Shown here: one piece after another, positions 5,484 to 10,887 of the stretch
Position numbering within the stretch: the first letter of the stretch is position 1
How the letters are laid out: each line of letters begins with the position of its first letter
Assembly (NCBI GenBank): GCA_000999175.1
Contig: LCJJ01000006.1
Location: 1-10,887 of the forward strand
DNA: 10,887 bases
Source of the DNA: Parcubacteria group bacterium GW2011_GWB1_44_7
GTDB lineage: Bacteria; Patescibacteria; Paceibacteria; UBA9973; DSPV01
Direction of reading: 5' to 3'
Translations under genes and position numbers: made by a program
The notes under the pieces: generated by a model
Seen by the model: only the letters and a program-made list of their open reading frames with translations
The model's database searches: none
What the model was told of the DNA's origin: nothing

Positions 5484-6155
5484 TTAATGGGCGAGAGCGA
5501 TACCAAGAACTTTTTTGGCGCCGGCTCGGCGCAACACTTTTCGAGCTTCGCTTAAGGTGGCGCCGGTGGTAATGACATCGTCAATCACAATAATGTTGCG
5601 GCCGAGAGGACTTTCGTTGACCGCGAAAGCGCCGCGCAGATTTTTTAAACGGCCGACGCGCGAGTCGGCGCTGGTTTGGCTGGGCGTGTCTTTGATTTTT
5701 ATTAAGATATTTTTTCGGATTTCAAAAATTTCGCCCGCCGATGAGGTGGATTTTTCAGTATCTAATTTCGCCAGTTCCTCTAACAGCATTTCGCATTGAT
5801 TGAAACCTCGTTCGCGATGGCGTTTTTTGGAAAGGGGAATAGGTGTCAAGAGCGGCCGTTCAAAATTTTCAAAAATTTTTCGCTCGCCGAGCTCGGCTGT
5901 CAGCTCATCAAACAAAACTTCGGCGAGCAAGGCGGCAATAACGCGATTGCCGCGGTATTTTAGTTCCCAAATGGCCGTTCTGACCAATAAATCGCGATAA
6001 TCAAAAAGAGCAATTAAACCTTGTTGACCGTTTAGTTCGCGGGAGCGTTTGGCTCGGCCACTAAAACCATTTGAACCCATAATTTCGAGTTCTTTAACGA
6101 TTGGTCTTTTCGGCAGAAAAAAATCCAGAACCCAATTTAGCCACTTTATGAACAT
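5484..6155 (-). CDS. comF: ComF-family phosphoribosyltransferase-like protein lacking the zinc finger
   Basis: A 223-residue member of the ComF/GntX family, which pairs a PRTase fold with a role in DNA uptake in competent bacteria. Visible motifs are LKYRGN (about 64-69), TPIPLSKKRHRERGFNQ (the ComF signature), and the PRPP-binding loop IIVIDDVITTGAT (188-200, with Asp192 and Asp193). Most family members begin with a four-cysteine zinc ribbon. Here the N-terminal 45 residues contain no cysteine at all (FFLPKRPIVKELE at the usual place), and the only cysteine in the protein is in FNQCE. The gene lies back to back with pilM, 42 bp apart. Type IV pili and ComF both act in natural transformation, so a shared role is plausible but inferred. 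A TATCAT box 6 nt before the ATG again implies little or no leader. Family call is strong; the biochemical reaction of ComF is not established. Confidence 0.88.
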   Translation of the reverse strand: MFIKWLNWVLDFFLPKRPIVKELEIMGSNGFSGRAKRSRELNGQQGLIALFDYRDLLVRTAIWELKYRGNRVIAALLAEVLFDELTAELGERKIFENFERPLLTPIPLSKKRHRERGFNQCEMLLEELAKLDTEKSTSSAGEIFEIRKNILIKIKDTPSQTSADSRVGRLKNLRGAFAVNESPLGRNIIVIDDVITTGATLSEARKVLRRAGAKKVLGIALAH

Positions 6156-6161
6156 AACAAT

Positions 6162-6171
6162 ATGATATAAT
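6162..6171. promoter_or_regulatory. Overlapping divergent -10 elements for comF and pilM
   Basis: On the plus strand, TGATATAAT (6163-6171) is an extended -10 for pilM, giving a leader of about 20 nt before ATG 6198. On the minus strand, TATCAT (6162-6167) lies 6 nt before the comF ATG. The two -10 boxes physically overlap, so polymerase should not be able to use both at once. Neither side has a clear -35. Confidence 0.55.
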
Positions 6172-6197
6172 GATTTTACGAATTACCACTAATTATT

Positions 6198-7319
6198 ATG
6201 GCAATTTTCTCTAAAATTTTCGGCGGGGTAATGGGCGGCGGCGCGACCAGCGTCATCGGCGTTGATATCGGTTCTTCGGCGGTTAAAATCATAGAGCTTA
6301 GAAAAAAAGGCGGCCGGGCGGTGCTCGGCACTTATGGCGCGTTAGCTCTCGGTCCTTACGGCGGACAGGCGGTTGGCCAGGTAGTTAAATTACCAAACGA
6401 TAAAATTGCCGAAGCCTTGCGCGATGTTTTACGTGAAGCCAACGCTTCAAGCAAGGTATGCGGTTTTGCCATTCCTTTATCCGCCAGTCTTTTGTCATTG
6501 ATTGAAATGCCGGTTTTAGACCAGAAACAATTGCCGCAAATGGTGCCGATTGAAGCCAGGAAATATATTCCGGTTCCGATGAGTGATGTAACTTTAGATT
6601 GGTGGGTAATACCGAAGACTGAACGGGAAACAACTTATAGCTCGGATGACCTAGCCGGAAAAATTCAGAAAGCTAAATTGATGGATATTCTTTTAGTGGT
6701 GATTCAAAACGATGCCCTCAATAATTATCGGGAAATTGTTCGATTGACCGGTTTGGACGCTTCTTTTTTTGAAATTGAAGCGTTTAGCACCATTCGCGCG
6801 ACGATGAATCGAGAAACGATGCCCGTAATGATTTTTGACATGGGCGCCGGTGCCACCAAACTTTATATTGTGGAAATGGGCATTGTTAGAACTTCTCACA
6901 CTATCAATCGCGGCTCGCAAGACATTACGGCGGCTTTGGCTCAATCGCTAGGCATTAATGTAATGGAAGCGGAAAAATTAAAACGGGACAAAGGTCTAAT
7001 CGCCGAAGGCGATTCCAGCGTTACCGAAGCGTCCTCAATAATTTTGAGCTATATTTTTGCCGAGGCTAATCGAACATTGATTGGTTATCAAAGGAAAAGC
7101 GGCAAAGTGGTGCGGCGAGTGATTTTGACCGGCGGCGGTTCAGTCTTGAAGGGAATTTTGCCATTTGCCAAACAACATTTGGAATCGGAAGTGGAATTAG
7201 CCGACCCGTTTGCCAAAGTGGACGCGCCGGCCTTTCTCCAAGGCGTGCTTAAAGACGCCGGTCCTCAATTTACCGTTGCTCTCGGCGTCGCTTTTCGCCG
7301 ACTTCAAGAATTGGAATAA
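6198..7319 (+). CDS. pilM: Type IV pilus assembly actin-like ATPase PilM
   Basis: A 373-residue cytoplasmic actin/FtsA-like protein that binds ATP and anchors the inner-membrane alignment complex through the N-terminal tail of PilN. Nucleotide-fold motifs are visible: phosphate-1 IGVDIGSSAVKIIEL (20-34), phosphate-2 FDMGAGATKL (213-222), and adenosine-binding ILTGGGSVLKG (309-319). The segment EARKYIPVPMSDVTLDW (119-135) is typical of PilM. Length matches the family (about 350-370). It begins the pilus operon, with pilN 55 bp downstream behind a second promoter. The start at ATG 6198 (MAIFSKIFGG) is the family's usual start and has no Shine-Dalgarno. Confidence 0.95.
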   Translation: MAIFSKIFGGVMGGGATSVIGVDIGSSAVKIIELRKKGGRAVLGTYGALALGPYGGQAVGQVVKLPNDKIAEALRDVLREANASSKVCGFAIPLSASLLSLIEMPVLDQKQLPQMVPIEARKYIPVPMSDVTLDWWVIPKTERETTYSSDDLAGKIQKAKLMDILLVVIQNDALNNYREIVRLTGLDASFFEIEAFSTIRATMNRETMPVMIFDMGAGATKLYIVEMGIVRTSHTINRGSQDITAALAQSLGINVMEAEKLKRDKGLIAEGDSSVTEASSIILSYIFAEANRTLIGYQRKSGKVVRRVILTGGGSVLKGILPFAKQHLESEVELADPFAKVDAPAFLQGVLKDAGPQFTVALGVAFRRLQELE

Positions 7320-7335
7320 CAAAGTGTTGATAAGA

Positions 7336-7366
7336 AATAACGCTTGTTATTAAAAAGGTGTATAAT
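7336..7366 (+). promoter_or_regulatory. Internal promoter and inverted repeat before pilN
   Basis: TATAAT (7361-7366) lies 8 nt before the pilN ATG, so the mRNA would start within a few bases of the start codon. An inverted repeat, AATAAC-GCTT-GTTATT (7336-7351), covers the -35 region, where no good -35 hexamer is found. It may be an operator, or a weak A/T-rich hairpin. Either way pilN and its downstream genes can probably be transcribed separately from pilM. Confidence 0.5.
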
Positions 7367-7374
7367 ATCAAGGT

Positions 7375-7968
7375 ATGGACAGCAAATTTCAACAATCTTT
7401 CATACCAAAAGAATCGCTGGCAAGCGGGATGAATTTTCGCGTTGGTCAGGGATTGGGAATTTTTACGCTGATTGCCATTGTGGTTTTTCTGATTTCCATC
7501 GGAACTTTCGGCGTTGCTTATCTTTATAAACAATCAATTGTCAAGGAAATTTCAAAATTGGACGCTGATTTGGCGCGGACGCGGGAAATTTTTCAGCCGT
7601 CAACTATTGCCGAATTTAAAAAATTAAGCAATCGTTTGCTAGTGGCTGACAAATTACTTAATAATCACAGAGCGTTCTCACAAATTTTTGACGTTTTGGA
7701 AGAAGCGACGCTCCAATCGGTTTATTTCAACAGTTTTTATTTGGCCGGTTCTGACAAGGGATTTTCCCTGACTTTGAAAGGTCTAGCCAAAAATTTCAGT
7801 TCGGTGGCTTTACAGTCTGACATTTTCGGCAAGAATCAAGCTATCAAGAATCCGATTTTTTCCAATCTTAACTTGGACCAAAAAGGTAATGTGGTTTTTG
7901 ATGTGAACGCCTCGGTCGATTTGTCAATTTTGTCTTATAAAAACAACGTTGCGCCAATCACCCAATGA
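7375..7968 (+). CDS. pilN: PilN-like type IV pilus inner-membrane protein
   Basis: A 197-residue bitopic membrane protein matching PilN in size, layout and position. A short cytoplasmic N-terminal tail (1-26), which in PilN docks into PilM, is followed by one membrane helix (about 27-50, GLGIFTLIAIVVFLISIGTF). Next come a coiled-coil stretch (about 51-100) and a C-terminal alpha/beta region of the PilN/PilO ferredoxin-like type (SVYFNSFYLAG, then GFSLTLKGLAKNF). The canonical tail motif INLLP of proteobacterial PilN is not seen. The tail reads FIPKESLASG, so the assignment rests on architecture and context more than on sequence. Its TGA overlaps the ATG of pilO (ATGA), implying coupled translation. 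Confidence 0.85.
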   Translation: MDSKFQQSFIPKESLASGMNFRVGQGLGIFTLIAIVVFLISIGTFGVAYLYKQSIVKEISKLDADLARTREIFQPSTIAEFKKLSNRLLVADKLLNNHRAFSQIFDVLEEATLQSVYFNSFYLAGSDKGFSLTLKGLAKNFSSVALQSDIFGKNQAIKNPIFSNLNLDQKGNVVFDVNASVDLSILSYKNNVAPITQ

Positions 7969-8588
7969 AAAATATTATCTCTTTAATTTTAATAGCGGCG
8001 GCGGTTTGGATTTTTTGGAGTTATACCGACCCGATTTACAAAGAAGCCAACGGGCTTAAAGAAGTTAGAAACGATTATCAAATCAAACTGTCGCAAGCCA
8101 ATGAATTCCGGCGAAAGTATGAAAATCTTTCCGTTGCTTATCAAAGTTTTTCCGAAGCGGATATTGTTCGTCTTTCACGATTGGTGCCCGATACCGTGGA
8201 CACGGTGCGTTTAGTGATGGATGTCAGTGACATTGCCGCTAAGCAAGGTTTGCTTATTAAAAATATCAAGATTAGCGAGCCAACCAAAGACACCAAGGAA
8301 AATACCAATTCACCAATTGGTTCACCAATTGGCGCACCCGCGTCGTCAGCCGACGGTCTAACGCTTGGGGCAATTCGCATTGGCGCGACCAATCAAGATT
8401 TTAACAGCATTGATTTGAGTTTCTCGGTAACCGGCAGTTATGAGCGGTTTATCGCGTTTCTCCAAGATTTGGAAAAAAGCTTAAGAATTTTGGATATGAC
8501 CGAAGTCAAATTTTCAACGCCGACTGATTCGCTGAAAGGCAATAATTACGATTTCGGCATAGGTTTAAGAGCTTATTGGCTAAAATAA
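7965..8588 (+). CDS. pilO: PilO-like type IV pilus inner-membrane protein
   Basis: A 207-residue bitopic protein expected to pair with PilN. One membrane helix lies at the very N-terminus (about 4-20, IISLILIAAAVWIFWSY). It is followed by a coiled coil (25-60), a PilO-type helix (ADIVRLSRLVPDTVDTVRL) and a C-terminal ferredoxin-like domain (IDLSFSVTGSYERFIAFL, then the strand LDMTEVKFS). A low-complexity linker between the halves (about 110-126) contains SPIGSPIGAP, encoded by a perfect 12-bp tandem repeat. The start codon overlaps the pilN stop by 4 nt, and the next gene starts 3 nt after its TAA. Name is from layout and order; sequence similarity within PilO is generally low. Confidence 0.85.
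   Translation: MKNIISLILIAAAVWIFWSYTDPIYKEANGLKEVRNDYQIKLSQANEFRRKYENLSVAYQSFSEADIVRLSRLVPDTVDTVRLVMDVSDIAAKQGLLIKNIKISEPTKDTKENTNSPIGSPIGAPASSADGLTLGAIRIGATNQDFNSIDLSFSVTGSYERFIAFLQDLEKSLRILDMTEVKFSTPTDSLKGNNYDFGIGLRAYWLK
8309..8332 (+). repeat. 12-bp tandem repeat in pilO linker
   Basis: TTCACCAATTGG occurs twice in direct tandem (8309-8320, 8321-8332). It encodes SPIG twice in frame, in the flexible region between the coiled coil and the C-terminal domain of PilO. A gain or loss of one unit would add or remove four residues without a frameshift. Confidence 0.9.
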
Positions 8589-8591
8589 TTT

Positions 8592-8894
8592 ATGTATCAG
8601 AATAAATCGAAAAAGAGTAAAATGTTGACTATTATCATAGCGCTCATTGTTGCCGCCTTTATCGGTTATTCGCTGTTTTTCACCGGCGATGCCGATGATT
8701 TGGCTTTGGTTATGCCCCAAGGGGTAAATCAGGACCAAACAGCGCGCGAATTGCTTGTCCTGTTTGCCGAGTTATCGACAATCAATTTAAGTCCGGCTGT
8801 TTTGAGTAGTTCAATTTTCATGTCGCTTGAGGATTTTTCGCGAGAGATTCCCAGTGAACCAACTGGTCGCGTTAATCCGTTTGCGCCAATTTAA
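8592..8894 (+). CDS. Small one-span pilus-cluster protein with PilP-like C-terminal motif
   Basis: A 100-residue protein between pilO and pilB. A basic N-terminal tail (NKSKKSK) leads into one membrane helix (about 11-30, MLTIIIALIVAAFIGYSLFF), with about 70 residues outside. It ends exactly in GRVNPFAPI. Proline- and phenylalanine-containing endings of this kind (a (R/N)-(D/N)-PF motif) are seen in PilP and in the small proteins that hold this place in Patescibacteria pilus clusters. In PilP the motif lies within a longer lipoprotein; here there is no lipobox cysteine and no PilP beta domain. It probably completes the PilN/PilO inner-membrane complex, by context. It starts 3 nt after the pilO stop, with no Shine-Dalgarno. 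Gene reality is secure; PilP equivalence is tentative. Confidence 0.8.
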   Translation: MYQNKSKKSKMLTIIIALIVAAFIGYSLFFTGDADDLALVMPQGVNQDQTARELLVLFAELSTINLSPAVLSSSIFMSLEDFSREIPSEPTGRVNPFAPI

Positions 8895-8911
8895 TTTTCA
8901 TTATTTTTTTG

Positions 8912-10636
8912 ATGGGCATTTTAGAAACATTAGTAAAAAAAAATATCATCGCCGATGAAGACGTGCCGGCAATCAAGAAGGAACTAAAAGAGTCGGGCGC
9001 CAAACTGGATGAAATCTTACAAAAGCGCGGCGTGGCAACCGTCGACCTTTTGGCGATTAAGGGCGAATTTTACGGCGTGCCGGTAAAAGTTTTGGATAAT
9101 CAAGGCATTCCTTTTGAGATTTTGCGCTATGTGCCGGAAGAATCGGCCGTCCATTATAAATTCGCCCCTTTGAGTATCACCGATGGGATTTTAGAAATCG
9201 GTATGGTGGAACCGGATAACATTGAAGCCCGCGATGCTTTGAATTTTATTTCTTCCAAAATCGGCTTACCCTATAAAGCCTATTTAATTTCTCGCGACGA
9301 TTTTGAAAAAATTGCCCAGATGTATAAAGGCTTGTCCGGCGAAGTATCCCAAGCTTTGACTGAACTGGAAACGGAATTGGCTGGCGACCAGACGGAATTA
9401 GCGGAAACTAAAATAGTTGAATCTGGCCAAGACGGCAAAATTAGCGCTAGAATCATTGAGGACGCGCCGGTAACAAAAATTGTCGCCACCATTCTTCATT
9501 ACGCGGTTGAAGGCAACGCTTCCGATGTTCACATTGAACATTTGGGCGAAAAAGTCCGGGTGCGTTACCGGGTAGATGGTGTTTTGAACACTAGTTTGCT
9601 GTTGCCGCCCAAAGTTCACGCGGCGGTTGTGGCCCGAGTGAAAATTCTTTCCAATATGCGTTTGGATGAAAAACGAAAGCCGCAGGACGGTCGATTCAGC
9701 GCTCGCATCAGCGGTCGTAAAATTGACTTTCGCGTTTCCACTTTTCCGGCTTATTACGGCGAAAAAGTGGTAATGAGAATTTTAGATTCGGAAAAGGGAG
9801 TCAAGAGTCTGGAATCAATGGGCTTGTCTACTCGTAATCTTCAGCTAATTCGCAACGCTATTCAAAGACCTTACGGAATGATTTTAATTTCTGGCCCGAC
9901 CGGTTCGGGCAAATCCACGACGCTTTACTCAATGTTGAACGAAGTGGACAAGGAAACAAAAAATGTTTTGAGTTTGGAAGACCCGGTGGAATACAATATA
10001 CCCGGCATGAGCCAGTCGCAAGTTCGGCCGGAAATCGGTTACACTTTCGCCACCGGTTTGCGCACCACTTTGCGCCAGGACCCGGATGTGATTATGGTTG
10101 GCGAGATTCGCGACAAAGAAACCGCCGGTTTGGCGATTCAAGCGGCGCTGACGGGCCACTTGGTTTTTTCCACCATTCACACCAATAACGCCATTGGCGC
10201 TATTCCGCGCCTTTTGGATATGGGTGTTGACCCTTATTTGATTCCGCCGACTTTAATTTTGGCGATTGCCCAACGCCTGGTAAAAACTATTTGTCCCAAT
10301 TCCGGCAAACCAATTCTGGTGGAAGGCAGCATTAAGTTGATGGTGGAAAAACAGTTGGCCGATTTGCCGGCGCAATATCGTTCTCAAATTCCTATTGGCA
10401 AAGATGTGTTGGAAGCAACGCCAACGCCGGAATGTCCCAAAGGTACTCGGGGTCGAGAGGCGGTGATGGAAGTTTTGGAAATGAACCGTGATTTGGAAGC
10501 GGCGATTTTGAAAGGCGCCAGCGAAGCGGAGATGTTCAAAATTGCTCGGGCGCAAGGCATGCTGACGATGAAAGAAGACGCGTTAGTTAAAGCTTTCCGT
10601 CACGAAATTCCCTTTGAGGAGGTAAATGAGTTATAA
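8912..10636 (+). CDS. pilB: Type IV pilus assembly ATPase PilB (GspE family)
   Basis: A 574-residue cytoplasmic hexameric ATPase that drives pilus extension. The N-terminal MshEN-like domain (about 1-130) is followed by a linker and the GspE core. Core motifs: Asp box NASDVHIEH, Walker A GPTGSGKST (328-336), Walker B RQDPDVIMVGEIRD with Asp392 and Glu398, and His box LTGHLVFSTIHTN. The zinc-binding tetracysteine site of PilB/GspE is incomplete. The first pair reads CPNS and the second ECPKGT, so only two of four cysteines remain. The assembly (rather than retraction, PilT) role follows from the long N-terminal domain and length. I chose ATG 8912 over the TTG one codon upstream. A T-run but no Shine-Dalgarno precedes it. 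The last codons overlap a possible start of the receiver gene. Confidence 0.95.
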   Translation: MGILETLVKKNIIADEDVPAIKKELKESGAKLDEILQKRGVATVDLLAIKGEFYGVPVKVLDNQGIPFEILRYVPEESAVHYKFAPLSITDGILEIGMVEPDNIEARDALNFISSKIGLPYKAYLISRDDFEKIAQMYKGLSGEVSQALTELETELAGDQTELAETKIVESGQDGKISARIIEDAPVTKIVATILHYAVEGNASDVHIEHLGEKVRVRYRVDGVLNTSLLLPPKVHAAVVARVKILSNMRLDEKRKPQDGRFSARISGRKIDFRVSTFPAYYGEKVVMRILDSEKGVKSLESMGLSTRNLQLIRNAIQRPYGMILISGPTGSGKSTTLYSMLNEVDKETKNVLSLEDPVEYNIPGMSQSQVRPEIGYTFATGLRTTLRQDPDVIMVGEIRDKETAGLAIQAALTGHLVFSTIHTNNAIGAIPRLLDMGVDPYLIPPTLILAIAQRLVKTICPNSGKPILVEGSIKLMVEKQLADLPAQYRSQIPIGKDVLEATPTPECPKGTRGREAVMEVLEMNRDLEAAILKGASEAEMFKIARAQGMLTMKEDALVKAFRHEIPFEEVNEL

Positions 10637-10637
10637 T
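10617..10637 (+). promoter_or_regulatory. Shine-Dalgarno and -10-like box at the pilB/receiver junction
   Basis: AGGAGGT (10617-10623), inside the end of pilB, is the only full Shine-Dalgarno I see in the window. It is close to ATG 10626, with 2-3 nt between, which is short. TATAAT (10632-10637) lies 6 nt before the in-frame ATG 10644. The two signals point to two alternative starts of the receiver gene: one coupled to pilB and one leaderless. Confidence 0.5.
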
Positions 10638-10887
10638 AATAAAATGACAGAAGAAAAAAAAGAAAAAGTGCTCATTGTGGACGATGACAAGTTTCTTTTG
10701 AGCATGTATGCCGTTAAGTTTAAAAATCACGATTTTGAAGTGGAAACGGCGCTTAGCGGAGCGGAAGCATTAAGCAAGCTCCAAAATGACAAAGCGCCGG
10801 ATATTATTATTCTGGATTTGATTATGCCCGGCATGGATGGCTATGAATTTATGGCGAAAGTCCGGGAACAAAAATTGGCGCCGAAGG
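10626..10887 (+). CDS. CheY-like response regulator receiver (partial, runs off window)
   Basis: The N-terminal part of a response regulator. Numbered from ATG 10644, the receiver shows strand 1 KVLIVDDDK with the acidic pocket Asp13-Asp14-Asp15, and the phospho-acceptor Asp58 in IIILDLIMPGMDGYEF. The conserved Thr/Ser and Lys of the second half lie beyond the window, so I cannot tell whether an output domain follows. ATG 10626 adds MSYNNK at the front, overlaps pilB by 11 nt and has AGGAGGT close upstream. ATG 10644 is the alternative start, 6 nt after TATAAT. Placement directly behind pilB suggests control of pilus activity or expression. The minus-strand histidine kinase in this window is one candidate partner, without direct evidence. 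Confidence 0.9.
   Translation, partial: MSYNNKMTEEKKEKVLIVDDDKFLLSMYAVKFKNHDFEVETALSGAEALSKLQNDKAPDIIILDLIMPGMDGYEFMAKVREQKLAPK

Noticed and set aside
1..10887. CRISPR arrays, tRNA or rRNA genes, insertion sequences
   Set aside because: None was seen on either strand. Gaps are short and no spaced repeat series, cloverleaf or transposase motif is present.

Overview
The window looks like a chromosomal segment from a Candidate Phyla Radiation (Patescibacteria, Parcubacteria-like) bacterium. This rests on the style of the genes: a LexA with a carboxy-terminal extension, a compact pilM-N-O-small protein-pilB-receiver cluster, very short intergenic gaps, almost no Shine-Dalgarno sequences, and moderate G+C with A/T-rich promoters. 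TGA is used as an ordinary stop codon (pilN, the zinc-ribbon gene), which argues against the code-25 lineages Gracilibacteria and SR1. The lineage is inferred; no rRNA or tRNA gene is present.

Left part (1-1463): lexA runs leftward off the window edge. It faces away from a hemolysin III/PAQR-type membrane protein gene. A hairpin terminator follows that gene and serves converging transcription.

Middle part (1463-3320): a small zinc-ribbon protein gene (minus strand) and a PafA/Dop (Pup ligase/depupylase) family gene (plus strand) diverge from a shared promoter region whose two -35 elements form an inverted repeat. The PafA/Dop reading frame is cut by one in-frame TAA. The same frame then continues for 58 codons that look like the missing carboxy-terminal domain of the family. 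No Pup, UBact-like modifier or proteasome gene is visible. This is the most unusual part of the window.

Minus-strand block (3327-6155): comF-like phosphoribosyltransferase, then a 148-residue membrane-anchored protein of unknown function, then a multi-spanning membrane histidine kinase. Each has its own promoter, and a strong terminator separates the last two.

Right part (6198-10887): a type IV pilus assembly operon on the plus strand. It encodes the actin-like PilM, the membrane proteins PilN and PilO, a small one-span protein ending in a PilP-like motif, and the assembly ATPase PilB. A CheY-like receiver runs off the right edge. PilM, PilN, PilO and the small protein would form the inner-membrane alignment complex, and PilB would power pilus extension.

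A feature shared across the window is promoter placement. A -10 box (TATAAT or close) lies exactly 6 nt before the start codon of lexA, the histidine kinase, the receiver gene and, with TATCAT, comF. It lies 8 nt before pilN. This points to leaderless or nearly leaderless mRNAs.
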